Positions 36,601-46,266 of a DNA stretch of 64,000 nucleotides are shown one piece after another. The translations under genes and the position numbers were made by a program. The notes under the pieces were generated by a model that saw only the letters and a list, made by a program, of their open reading frames with translations, ran no database searches and had not been told where the DNA came from. This DNA comes from Colwellia sp. 75C3 (GTDB taxonomy: Bacteria > Pseudomonadota > Gammaproteobacteria > Enterobacterales > Alteromonadaceae), in contig NZ_PJAU01000048.1 of the NCBI RefSeq assembly GCF_002836255.1, forward strand, positions 62,001 to 126,000, in the 5' to 3' direction. The number at the start of each line of letters is the position of its first letter. The first letter of the stretch is position 1.

Positions 36601-39291
36601 ATGAAAACTCAAAATAAACTCAAAAAAGTGACGCTTGCAGTCAGTTTGGGATTGTTATCGTACACCAATAACCTTCATGCTCAAGAGCAAGATATACAAG
36701 CTCAACAAGACGGAATGGAAGAAGTTGTTGTAGTCGCTAGTCGTTTAAAAGGTAGTGCTGCCGCAGTCATTGAAGAAAGAAAAAATCAAGCTTTTGTTGC
36801 TGATATATTAGGCGCAGATGAAATGTCAAGAACAGGCGATAGTGATGCTGCTTCGGCATTACGTCGTGTTACAGGGTTAACCTTGGTTGATGGCAAGTTT
36901 ATTTATGTGCGTGGTTTGGGTGAACGTTACTCAAGTGCACGTTTAAACGGAGCCAGTATTCCAAGCCCAGATTTGACGAGGAATGTTGTACCGTTAGACA
37001 TTTTTCCTGCAAGTATTATAGAAAGTTTATCAGTGCAAAAAGTGTACTCTCCTTCTATGCTAGCAGCATTTGGCGGTGGTAATGTTGATATTCGTACTAA
37101 GACAGTACCAAAAGATTTTACTGCAGGTATTGAATTAGGTGCAGGATACAATTCCAATTCAGGCTCTGGCAATACCTACAATCGTAATGATGATGGAATT
37201 CCAGAGCTACTAAATAACGCTATTGTTCAATATAAAGGGGATTTTAGCCTACGTAGTATTATCAATAATGATCATTTAGTCGGTGATGATAAAGCTGACC
37301 AAGCAAGAGTTATTAATAGCGACTTATTAAAATCTTTACCGCGTAATATGGAAATGACTGAAGAGTCGTTAGACCCGAATTACGGTATTAAAGCACATAT
37401 TGGTAATAGCTTTGCTGAAAACTGGTTTGGTGGTCAAATAGGCTTTTTATTGGCCGGTTCATATAAAAATGAATGGGACAGCTCAAATAAATTTCAAGCG
37501 GTACTAAGTGAAAATTTTTCTGACGATTGTAGCCAGCAATTATTAACAACAGCAGATATCGCCAACTCTTGTTTTAATACCGCGACAGAGTCTTTAGTTA
37601 CCACAGAAAATGAACGGCTAAGCGGAGTATTAAGTCTTGGTTATGAAATTGATACCCATAGCGTGTCTTTATCCGAAATTTATTTAGCTGATTCTGATGA
37701 TACAACTGAAGTAGGTATTTCACAAAGCCCTAATGGCAGTACAGTGAATACTATTTTTGGTAATGGTCAAGCAGATAGAGTTCATGAGTTTAGTTATGAA
37801 GATCGTGAATTACGTATAACACAAGCTATTGGCCAACATACTTTTTTAGATTATGGCGGTTTAGGTTTTGATTGGCAATACACTGAGTCGACGGCAAAAA
37901 CTGAAATCCCAATTGATGTAACGTATAAATTTGATGACAGTTATATTGACGGTGCATACAGTAAATCAGAAGTGTCGGGTGATGATAATCGCGCGGTATA
38001 TTCTTTTATCGATCTCGAGGACAATGTAAAGTCTTATGGTGGTAATTTAGTGCTACCTGTCTATGTCGGTAATTATCAAATGGAGTTTAAGGCTGGTTAT
38101 GACTTTACCGATAAAGCTCGGCTTTATAATACTTCTTCTTTTGCGGTAAATAATGATTCAGGGGTTTTTATACCTGTTAATAATAATGAAGATAGGGTTT
38201 TAGGTCTTACGAGTTATCTTACTGATGAATTAGTCGATACTCACTCATTCTTAGTTGATTTTAATGAACCAACGGCTCCTGATGCCGATGATTATTTAGC
38301 CGCACAGAAAATCGATGCCTATTATGGCGAATTTGATGTGTTTTATGATAATAAATGGCGCATCAGTGGCGGCATACGATATGAAGAGTTTAAGCAAGTT
38401 TCTGTTGGTACATCAAGTTTGATTTTTTCAAAAGCTGAGTTAGATATCTTTTTCTCTCCAGAAAAAATAGAAGATGGCACTATTTTATCTCATGACTTTT
38501 TCCCTGCATTGTCACTGACATACATAGCAGATAGTAACTATCAAATGCGTATTGGATATGGTGAAACGGTAGTTCGCCCAGATATACGTGAGGTTGTGCC
38601 AGTGGCTTACTATGACCCGCTAACCGATATTCGCACTATCGGTAGAAGCGGCCTAGAAAGTAGTCCATTGAAAAACTATGACGCCCGTTTCGAATATTAT
38701 GGCGATAATGGTGATAATTATAGTATTGCTGCTTTCTATAAAGATATTGAATCACCTATTGAAAATGTATTGTCGGTTGGCGATGAAGATTACACCATGA
38801 CATTTGTTAATGGTGAGACAGCCGAAGTGTATGGTATTGAAATGGAATGGCTACATAGTCTAACTTGGCTTACTAGTGGATTATTTACCTCTGGTAATAT
38901 TACGTTGAGTGATTCAGAAGTCTCTATTGATCCTGCTTATGCAGGGAATTTAACAAATTCAACTAAAAGGATGACTGGTCATTCAGAGTATGTCGTGAAT
39001 TTTCAGTTAGGTTATGATTCTGATAACGGTAATCACACGGGTTCACTTTTATATAATGTTTTTGGTGAGCGTATACTCGCTTCTGGTGTTGGTGGGCGTG
39101 AAGATGCCTTTGAACAACCATTTAATTCGTTAGATGTTGTGTATACCTATTATCCAAGTTTTGATTCAACCATTAAATTAAAAGTTAAAAATATACTAGG
39201 TGAAGATCAGGATGTTACTCAATCCGATATAACAGTCCGCTCTAAAGAAGTCGGTACAATAATGGAATTGAGTTATAAATATGAATTTTAA
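36601..39291 (+). CDS. TonB-dependent outer-membrane receptor
   Basis: The 896-residue protein has a signal peptide cut near LHA, a TonB-box-like EEVVVVASR segment, a plug domain (about residues 50-180, with LRRVTGLTLVDGKFIYVRGLGERYS and FGGGNVDIRTK) and a 22-strand-type barrel ending in an aromatic residue (SYKYEF). It imports a large or scarce substrate using TonB energy. The TonB2 operon at 50183 could drive it. The substrate, perhaps recognised with the preceding lipoprotein, is not identifiable. Confidence 0.92.
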   Translation: MKTQNKLKKVTLAVSLGLLSYTNNLHAQEQDIQAQQDGMEEVVVVASRLKGSAAAVIEERKNQAFVADILGADEMSRTGDSDAASALRRVTGLTLVDGKFIYVRGLGERYSSARLNGASIPSPDLTRNVVPLDIFPASIIESLSVQKVYSPSMLAAFGGGNVDIRTKTVPKDFTAGIELGAGYNSNSGSGNTYNRNDDGIPELLNNAIVQYKGDFSLRSIINNDHLVGDDKADQARVINSDLLKSLPRNMEMTEESLDPNYGIKAHIGNSFAENWFGGQIGFLLAGSYKNEWDSSNKFQAVLSENFSDDCSQQLLTTADIANSCFNTATESLVTTENERLSGVLSLGYEIDTHSVSLSEIYLADSDDTTEVGISQSPNGSTVNTIFGNGQADRVHEFSYEDRELRITQAIGQHTFLDYGGLGFDWQYTESTAKTEIPIDVTYKFDDSYIDGAYSKSEVSGDDNRAVYSFIDLEDNVKSYGGNLVLPVYVGNYQMEFKAGYDFTDKARLYNTSSFAVNNDSGVFIPVNNNEDRVLGLTSYLTDELVDTHSFLVDFNEPTAPDADDYLAAQKIDAYYGEFDVFYDNKWRISGGIRYEEFKQVSVGTSSLIFSKAELDIFFSPEKIEDGTILSHDFFPALSLTYIADSNYQMRIGYGETVVRPDIREVVPVAYYDPLTDIRTIGRSGLESSPLKNYDARFEYYGDNGDNYSIAAFYKDIESPIENVLSVGDEDYTMTFVNGETAEVYGIEMEWLHSLTWLTSGLFTSGNITLSDSEVSIDPAYAGNLTNSTKRMTGHSEYVVNFQLGYDSDNGNHTGSLLYNVFGERILASGVGGREDAFEQPFNSLDVVYTYYPSFDSTIKLKVKNILGEDQDVTQSDITVRSKEVGTIMELSYKYEF

Positions 39292-39808
39292 TGGTTAATT
39301 ATTTAGATACGGTTGAGCGCAAAATTAGCTGTGTTTTGAGCTTTTTAAGCAGTATTTAATGTATATTAGTTTTTAGCGCAATATAGCCACTTAACGACTA
39401 TGTTGCGCGTTTCTTTTTAATGACTACGGGTCATGACAGGGCAATACTGCGTTTTTCACTTTATTAATCTAATTTAAACAAGCACAAATTTTCCACTCAA
39501 TTATCAACATTTTTCCCTTAATTACTGTGGGATAGTAATTAAGTATCATACTGAAAGCTCAGTTAATCCGTTTCAGCTTTTACCACAGAGCCGACTAAAG
39601 CAGAAATCTAGATAAGGTCAGGTATATGATCTGAAAGCAGACGTTCAATTGTGCTAACTCTTAACAAGAATAACCAAAAAACACGGATGCTGGCAAAGTT
39701 TTCTTGATGATTAAAAATTATCCCTAATACCTGTTATAATTACCAGTAATCGTTATTTTTTGATACAACGAATATTTGGGTTTTTGCTTGTATTTTGGAG
39801 GTAACCCT
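39292..39808. other. Intergenic region after the TonB receptor gene
   Basis: 517 bases with a terminator at 39376-39418. No other gene or clear repeat was found; the rest is AT-rich. Confidence 0.5.
39376..39418 (+). terminator. Terminator after the TonB-dependent receptor gene
   Basis: GCGCAATATAG (39376-39386) pairs with CTATGTTGCGC (39398-39408) with one G-U, followed by a T-rich tail. Confidence 0.8.
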
Positions 39809-41269
39809 ATGGCACAAGCACTTAAATCACTCACTTATGAGGATGTGGAATTATTCTGTGAGCAAACCCTCCAAACAGGTACTTCTGTAACCTTAGAGAG
39901 TGTGCTAGAAAAGTTTCCCAACAACTCTATTGATGTCGTTGCCTGTTTTGACCAGTGGCGTCAACTTAAATTGAATCAATCGTTAGCTACTTCTTCACAA
40001 AATTCAGACAACAAACCCGCAATTCCGCCTAGCATTACCCAAATAATGCAAGAAGAAATAGCTAAACAGCAAGCCAGCCAAGCTGAAGAGCAGCAAACCT
40101 TGCTCGCTCAACAACAAGACATCGAACAATTTCTTATCGCTAAAAGCCAAGAGTTACAGGCAAACCTTGAGAGTCAATCTAAGTTTGTAGACGAAACTCA
40201 TCAACAACTTAAACAACAATCACAAGAGTTTCAGGAGCAATTCCAACAGCTAACTAGCGGCTACAACAATGAAATCATCACGTTAAAGCAAAACCATCAG
40301 CAGTCGTTAATCGCTCAACAACAAGCACACCAAATAGCCATTGAAAGTGTTATCAATGAGAATGCGGCGCAACTAGCTAACTTAAGTGATCAAGTTACGC
40401 AATTAACCGAAACTAATACATTACTAAAGGCGAAAGTTGAGGAATATCTAGTAAGTCAGCAACAATTAAGCGTGCTGCAAAGAACCATGAGTCAACTTGA
40501 ACAGCAATTATCTGAAGAAAAGGCCGAACAAGAACAATATACTGCAGCAGAAAAAATACAATACCAAGAAAACCTCAACGCATTACGCGATGCTCACCAA
40601 CAAGAAATAAATGAATTAAATACCACCCATCAAAACGAAATAACAAAAGCCTTCTCTCAGAATTTGCAACAAGGTGATGAGAGCAACGAACAACTGAGCA
40701 AAATACAACAGGAAAATAAAATTCTGGAACAACAACTTGCAGAAGAACAGTCAAACTCTGCCAACTTACAAACACGCTTAGTTAATGTTAGTAATGATAT
40801 CGCCAAAGATAAGGCATCTAAGACTAAATTACTGGCGTCGCTTGAAGAAGAAAATGCAAAAATCATCACGCTTGAGCAGCAATTATCTCAGCACGAAACT
40901 GGCTTAACGGTAGAAAGTGATTTAAATGCGCTTGAAAAAGCAGAGCGAATGATCGCTGATTTACGTAGTGAAAACTACAAATTAGCAACTCGACTTGAAC
41001 ACATCAAAACTAATTCAGTTGCAACGATCGAACGCTTAACCGATAAATCCGTTCAAGCAATTTCTCGTACTAAAGAACTTGAATCACAGCTTGATTTAGA
41101 AATACAAACTAATAGTCCTGCCAAAGAAGAAAGAATAAAACTCAAAGAACAGCTAGAGTTGATGAAGCATAATCAAGCATCAACATTTGAACGGTTAACT
41201 AACAACGCAGAGCAAGCCAAAGAAAAAATAAAAGTGTTAGAACAACAGCTTGCTGAGATAAAGCGTTAA
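39809..41269 (+). CDS. KfrA-like N-terminal domain protein with long coiled coil
   Basis: The 486-residue protein starts at ATG 39809 behind a strong GGAGGTAAC site. Residues 1-100 resemble the KfrA N-terminal DNA-binding domain (LTYEDVELFCEQTL followed by a helix-turn-helix-like stretch and an I/P-rich SITQIMQEEI). From about residue 100 to the end it is Gln/Glu/Leu-rich coiled coil. KfrA proteins are plasmid-encoded filament-forming DNA binders; this copy sits in an ordinary chromosomal context. Its role is not known; nucleoid or filament structure is a guess. Confidence 0.6.
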   Translation: MAQALKSLTYEDVELFCEQTLQTGTSVTLESVLEKFPNNSIDVVACFDQWRQLKLNQSLATSSQNSDNKPAIPPSITQIMQEEIAKQQASQAEEQQTLLAQQQDIEQFLIAKSQELQANLESQSKFVDETHQQLKQQSQEFQEQFQQLTSGYNNEIITLKQNHQQSLIAQQQAHQIAIESVINENAAQLANLSDQVTQLTETNTLLKAKVEEYLVSQQQLSVLQRTMSQLEQQLSEEKAEQEQYTAAEKIQYQENLNALRDAHQQEINELNTTHQNEITKAFSQNLQQGDESNEQLSKIQQENKILEQQLAEEQSNSANLQTRLVNVSNDIAKDKASKTKLLASLEEENAKIITLEQQLSQHETGLTVESDLNALEKAERMIADLRSENYKLATRLEHIKTNSVATIERLTDKSVQAISRTKELESQLDLEIQTNSPAKEERIKLKEQLELMKHNQASTFERLTNNAEQAKEKIKVLEQQLAEIKR

Positions 41270-41816
41270 TCGCATGTAAGGGCTAACCGCAATGAAACTT
41301 TACACTTTTTTCACTAGTACCTAACCCGCAACGTGTTGGTTATCTATTGAAATACAAAAGTATTTCAATAGATACAGAATAAATTGTCCTGAAGAAAAAG
41401 CGCAATTTAACCAAAACTTTCTCGCCATTATCCACAATATACGGTACCTAACTTATATATAACTAACGATTGCACCTTAACTGATGTCATTGCTATTTTC
41501 AGCTACTTATAAACTGCTTTAATGAATCAAAAAAATACCCCCTTCAAACTCATGATTGTCCATTAATGAATTAGATTGAATGTCCATTTTCTTATTTGTC
41601 GTGAAGTGTGGAACAACCTTAGCTAACGGCTCAAAGTGGCACTCAACGGCCTGACAGCGTTTGCAATGACGCATTAATTAACGTTTAGCTGAAAACTAAA
41701 CCCGTAATCACCGAGCGTCCGCTTTATGATCATAGACCAGTCGTTACCTAGATTTCTGTTTTAGTCAGGAAAGCGCACAAAGTGATCATTATAATATTCA
41801 GTAATTGCACCCATCT
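41270..41816. other. Intergenic region between the coiled-coil gene and the sortase sensor kinase gene
   Basis: 547 bases between convergent genes. It holds a 15-bp perfect hairpin at 41341-41374 and nothing else I can identify. Confidence 0.5.
41341..41374. repeat. Perfect 15-bp inverted repeat
   Basis: TATCTATTGAAATAC (41341-41355) and GTATTTCAATAGATA (41360-41374) flank an AAAA loop. There is no T-run. It may act in 3'-end formation of the coiled-coil gene or be a protein binding site. Confidence 0.8.
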
Positions 41817-44033
41817 TTATTTCTTTGCTGAAGGAATCGTCACTATGGCATCAACACCAGTAGCACTTTCATTATTCACTAGTTCAACGCTGCCGAGATG
41901 AAATTGAGCAATTAACTGTGCAATGTAGAGCCCTAATCCTAAATGCGGTTGTGGATCTTGCTTACCTTTACGGACAGAGACCATAGAATCAAACAAACGA
42001 TCTTGCATGGCTATAGGAAGTAATGCACCTATATTGCCAATAGTTAAAATAAAGAGATCATTTTTAGCGGTTAGTTTTATATCAATGCAGGTATTTATCG
42101 TAGAAAACTCTACTGCATTAGCCAGTAACTTATCTAAAAGTTGGGCAAGTAGTTCAGGTCCACCATTAACTTGATTCTCTTTATTTTCGTTAAGGTTATC
42201 GTCAAATAGATCGATTGATAAGGTAAAAGCTTGTTGAGGTTGAGTTAACTGATAACCTTGTACGCAACCCGAAACAACCTCGTCAATGGCATAACTAACT
42301 CGCTCGGTATTTTGTAAACTCTGCTCTAAACGAGTCGCTTCGCTCATTAAGGTTAAAATTGTCGATAAGCGGTTAACGCCTTCTTTTGCTCTGTGCATAT
42401 AGACGTTATCTTGGCTGGCGGGTAAATCAAGCTCTAACGATTCTAGTGACGATTTTACCACGGCTACTGGCGTTCTTAACTCATGTGATAAACTTGCCGA
42501 CATCCCCTGAAGATATTGAGTATATTGACTTAATCGTTGCACCATTAAAGCGAAAGTACGCTGTAAATCTCCAACCTCATCAGAGGCATTGCTAATTGGA
42601 ATAGGGTGAATTATTTTACCCTGCTCATCAATCGCTTGTTCTGTTTGGTTGCGTAAGGTACGAATTCGGTTTGACGTGCGTGAGGCAAAAACAAATAAGG
42701 CAAATGTGCCTAACCCCATCACTGCCAAAATAACGTTAAACCAACTTTGTAATGCTTGATTTCTTAACGTTCTAATACCATTGGTGGTTTCTTCTGCAAT
42801 GACCGCGCCTTTTACTTCGCCGTCACTGTAAATAGGATAAGCGGCAGATAAAATAACGGCTTTATTATCTGTGGTTAAACGCCAAGTTGCCCCGCGTTTA
42901 CCATTCAGCGCTTTGGTGAGATGACTACCTTGCAAGTGAGCCACATCATAAAGTTGATCATTAAAATCTTTGGGTGGCGTTGTTAAAATTTTGTCATATA
43001 TTGCTAATAACTGCTGCTGAAGTGGGCGATACCAAGTTTCTTCAAGATCAGGCTTAGTCATTTTTCCCCAAACACCATCTGAGTTTTTAATATCACCCGC
43101 TTTGGCTAATACGCGACCATGTTTATCGACCACCCATATACGTGATTCACTATGGTCTAAGCCTTTTAAAATACGTTCAATTTCAGGTGAGGGTAATAAA
43201 ACGGTACCTAATTGATCCGCTTGTTTAAATGGTGAAGTGCCTAGGGTAATTTTTTGTTCTTTACTGCCTTGGTCAATGTCACTAATCGCAAAACTTAATT
43301 GGCTTCCTAATAAGCTTAATGGCAGTCGTAATTCGATAGTGTAACCTTGTTCTGTTTCAATCCACATCCCCTGGATACGTGGCTCTGGCGCTAAAGGCTT
43401 ATTATCGTATGAACTGTCGGATGAGCCAACGGATGAATTAGTATCAATTTGATAAGCGGTTACCCAGCCAGGCGCTTTAGTTGAGATAACATAGCGACGA
43501 AAGTCACCCTCAGGGGTAATAAAGGCAATTTGTAATAAATCATTTTTGTCTATTCTTAAGCTGTTTTCAGGTCTATAAACAACGCTGTCGTCGGTTACCG
43601 AAAAATAGGCATACAGATGCTCACGGTATTTACCCACCATATGTTTAAAAGAGAGACTTTGCTCTTGATAAATATCATGTCCTTCAATTAAATAATCTTG
43701 TTGATAATTTAATGCTCGATGTTGATTGTGCCAATCATCTAATTTTCCGTCGAGCTGAATAGGATCAACAATAGGGTAGGCGTATAGATCACGGCCTTTT
43801 TGTACCGTAGGTAAGAAACTGGCTTGTCGGTTAAATAATTTTGGACGTTCATGAAGAGCCGTTGCGACTGCACGCACGGTACCCATTAAGGTTTTTTCTT
43901 GGCCAATACGTAAATACTTTTCCATTTCCCATACGTATTGATAACCTAATAATGGGATCGCGAATAAAAACAAAGAAAGTAAAAATAACTTTATTCTTAA
44001 ACCAAAGCGAAAGGTCGGGCGATTAAATTTCAT
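41817..44033 (-). CDS. pdsS: Proteobacterial dedicated sortase system histidine kinase
   Basis: The 738-residue sensor kinase matches the TIGR03785-type kinase found beside proteobacterial sortases. It has an N-terminal membrane helix (about residues 12-35), a long periplasmic domain with a CBM9-like LDGKLDDW stretch, and a second helix (about 428-448). A HAMP-like linker follows, then HisKA with H517 in SLSHELRTP, and a HATPase domain with an N-box (KLLANAVEF) and G-box (LGLGLYIAQL). It lies 2 bases after the response regulator gene, and both are divergent from the sortase genes. It should sense an envelope signal and control sortase output. Confidence 0.88.
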   Translation of the reverse strand: MKFNRPTFRFGLRIKLFLLSLFLFAIPLLGYQYVWEMEKYLRIGQEKTLMGTVRAVATALHERPKLFNRQASFLPTVQKGRDLYAYPIVDPIQLDGKLDDWHNQHRALNYQQDYLIEGHDIYQEQSLSFKHMVGKYREHLYAYFSVTDDSVVYRPENSLRIDKNDLLQIAFITPEGDFRRYVISTKAPGWVTAYQIDTNSSVGSSDSSYDNKPLAPEPRIQGMWIETEQGYTIELRLPLSLLGSQLSFAISDIDQGSKEQKITLGTSPFKQADQLGTVLLPSPEIERILKGLDHSESRIWVVDKHGRVLAKAGDIKNSDGVWGKMTKPDLEETWYRPLQQQLLAIYDKILTTPPKDFNDQLYDVAHLQGSHLTKALNGKRGATWRLTTDNKAVILSAAYPIYSDGEVKGAVIAEETTNGIRTLRNQALQSWFNVILAVMGLGTFALFVFASRTSNRIRTLRNQTEQAIDEQGKIIHPIPISNASDEVGDLQRTFALMVQRLSQYTQYLQGMSASLSHELRTPVAVVKSSLESLELDLPASQDNVYMHRAKEGVNRLSTILTLMSEATRLEQSLQNTERVSYAIDEVVSGCVQGYQLTQPQQAFTLSIDLFDDNLNENKENQVNGGPELLAQLLDKLLANAVEFSTINTCIDIKLTAKNDLFILTIGNIGALLPIAMQDRLFDSMVSVRKGKQDPQPHLGLGLYIAQLIAQFHLGSVELVNNESATGVDAIVTIPSAKK

Positions 44034-44035
44034 GG

Positions 44036-44752
44036 TTAATCAAGGTTACTTTCAGTTGTTTTCTCTGCTTTCCATCGATAACCCATACCGTAAACCGCGT
44101 CGATACAGTCAAAATCATTATCCAACACAATGAATTTTTTACGAATACGTTTGATATGAGAAGTAATAGTGCTGTCGTCAACATACACTTTGGCATCTTC
44201 CATGAGTTGCTGGCGGCTTTTAACATGTCCAGGAACTTTAATTAAAGAATGTACTAACCAAAATTCGGTCACGGTAAGTTCAATTAACTGTTGTTGCCAA
44301 TGAACCAACATGCGTTCAAGACATAAAGTGAGTGAACCAGTAATAATATTATCATCATTACTTGTTGGTTTATGACTTGCTTCAATGCGTCTAAACAGTG
44401 CAGCAATGCGGGCGAGCATGTGCGGTAAACTAATATCTTTAGTTAAATAATCATCTGCGCCCATTCTTAAACCACTGACCGTATCAAAGTCATTGTCACG
44501 AGCTGTTAGAAAAATAATAGGTAATGAACTCGACAATTGACGTAACGCTTGGCACAAAGTAAATCCGCCATCGATCTCATCTTCTAAACCAATATCAATG
44601 ATGGCCAAGTCAGGCAGTTTCTCCGTTAAGGCAAGCTGAGCTTCTTTACGATTACTATAGGCTTGTACTTTATAACCTTGCTTCTCTAAAAGCTCAGTGT
44701 AGTTTTTTCTAATGGAAATATCGTCTTCAACGATTGCAATACTTCGGCTCAT
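44036..44752 (-). CDS. pdsR: Proteobacterial dedicated sortase system response regulator
   Basis: The 238-residue OmpR/PhoB-type regulator has a receiver domain with acidic pair E9-D10-D11, phosphoacceptor D53 (IIDIG) and Lys in YLTKD, followed by a winged-helix DNA-binding domain (about 140-232, RKKF and GMGYRW). It is the partner of the adjacent kinase. Its likely target is the 511-base gap shared with the pdsO-sortase genes. Confidence 0.88.
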   Translation of the reverse strand: MSRSIAIVEDDISIRKNYTELLEKQGYKVQAYSNRKEAQLALTEKLPDLAIIDIGLEDEIDGGFTLCQALRQLSSSLPIIFLTARDNDFDTVSGLRMGADDYLTKDISLPHMLARIAALFRRIEASHKPTSNDDNIITGSLTLCLERMLVHWQQQLIELTVTEFWLVHSLIKVPGHVKSRQQLMEDAKVYVDDSTITSHIKRIRKKFIVLDNDFDCIDAVYGMGYRWKAEKTTESNLD

Positions 44753-45263
44753 TGAGCGTCCTTGTAACTACATAGTTAGTTTGTCATTAAACTGCTTAGT
44801 AATACCAATTACACTAATAAATTGATCAACTTAGAGTTGTATTAGCGAGCTTAGAACAAGCAAAATTACTTAAATATAGTTATTCTATATTTCTTTAATT
44901 TTGAGCCGTTATCGGTTCGCTAATAAACTCCCAAAGGGCGAGTTTAAAAGGCTTACATGCGTTGTTATTGATTTCGACAAGGGAGTAACCATTATCTTCA
45001 ATCAATGCCTTGCCTCTAAGCCTTTTAATTCTCGCTAAGTGGTCAATTAATTAATGTACTTGGTATGACATTATCTACCATAAAATCCAACATAAATAGA
45101 GCCAAACGGTGATTGCCTTTTTTTCGCCACAATTGCTCATCACATTGCCATTTTTCAGCCCCTGTTTTGCCATTTGGTTGTTGTTTAATAGATCTCGTAA
45201 GCAACATTAACCAATCTTAAAAACATTTTAAGAAATACTAAATAAATTACTGAGGGTACAAAC
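44753..45263. other. Divergent promoter region of the sortase locus
   Basis: 511 bases separate the divergent pdsR and pdsO genes. It must hold promoters for both directions and probably binding sites for the response regulator. A small hairpin, AAATATAG/CTATATTT, is at 44872-44892. No other motif could be assigned with confidence. Confidence 0.55.
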
Positions 45264-46163
45264 ATGAAAAAACAACTAATCGCGACAAGCATTATCTTAT
45301 CTCTGGCAATGACTCCAGCTATGGCTTCTTCAACAAAGGAAGATAATGATAATACCAATGAAATAATTGGACTAAGTACCGGTGCTGTTATCGGCGGATT
45401 GATTGCCGGTCCCGTTGGTTTAGTGGTCGCCGGTACTATCGGCTTATTTATTGGCCACTCGCAAGAACAAAAAGATCAAATAGAACAAGTAGAAACACAC
45501 TTAGTAAAAAATAAAATGGCGATGAAATCACTAAGTAATGACAAGCAGGTTTTGCAACAACGTCTAGCGAAAAGTGAACAAACACAACAGCTTTTAACTG
45601 AAGAGTTAGCGTTGACAGAAAAGACACTGAGCCAAGCTGATAAATTAGAGCAGCTTAAATTAAACCTTCAGTTTGATGTGGACTCAACGCAAGTTGAATC
45701 TTTCTACACCCCGCAAATTAAGCACTTAGCTATGATGATGCAAGAAAACCCTGAGTTGTCGGTGAGCCTGTCGGGTTATTCAGATCCAAGTGGCAGCGAA
45801 GAAAGTAACTTAAAGCTTTCTCAGGCAAGAATTGAGTCAGTTAAGTTAATGTTGGTTAATTTAGGTGTTGATGAAAACTATATTAGCACTGAAGCATTTG
45901 GTGAGAGTAATTCAATGCAAGCTAACCGTACGGCGAATAGCAACTTTAATGAGCGTCGTGTAGATGTGCAATTATTTGCTCAAGAGCAGGTCATTATATC
46001 TGAGCAGGATGTTGCTCAAATTCATGTGACCTTACCAGGGCATAAAGTAACTGAGAAAAAAGTAGCAAAGCAGAAAACATCTGGATTTGAAGTTGCAAAG
46101 CAGCAGGTAACCTTACCAAAGCAAGTTATTGCACACACACAAGTATTAGCAGACATAAACTAA
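45264..46163 (+). CDS. pdsO: Sortase system OmpA-family protein PdsO
   Basis: The 299-residue protein has a signal peptide (MKKQLIATSIILSLAMTPAMASS), a Gly-rich membrane-associated hairpin (GAVIGGLIAGPVGLVVAGTIG), a coiled-coil segment and an OmpA-type peptidoglycan-binding domain (about residues 125-235, with SGYSDPSGSEESNLKLSQAR and NFNERRVDVQL). This is the PdsO architecture (TIGR03789) that accompanies dedicated proteobacterial sortases. It may anchor the system to the cell wall. The target gene follows after 103 bases. Confidence 0.88.
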   Translation: MKKQLIATSIILSLAMTPAMASSTKEDNDNTNEIIGLSTGAVIGGLIAGPVGLVVAGTIGLFIGHSQEQKDQIEQVETHLVKNKMAMKSLSNDKQVLQQRLAKSEQTQQLLTEELALTEKTLSQADKLEQLKLNLQFDVDSTQVESFYTPQIKHLAMMMQENPELSVSLSGYSDPSGSEESNLKLSQARIESVKLMLVNLGVDENYISTEAFGESNSMQANRTANSNFNERRVDVQLFAQEQVIISEQDVAQIHVTLPGHKVTEKKVAKQKTSGFEVAKQQVTLPKQVIAHTQVLADIN

Positions 46164-46266
46164 TTCTCTTCAACTGCCAACCTTGGTCGAGCTCTCATTA
46201 ACAGCCCCTATTTTTATTTATGATTGCTCGGCATTTTTAAGTACCATATTCTCACGGAGAAGAGGC

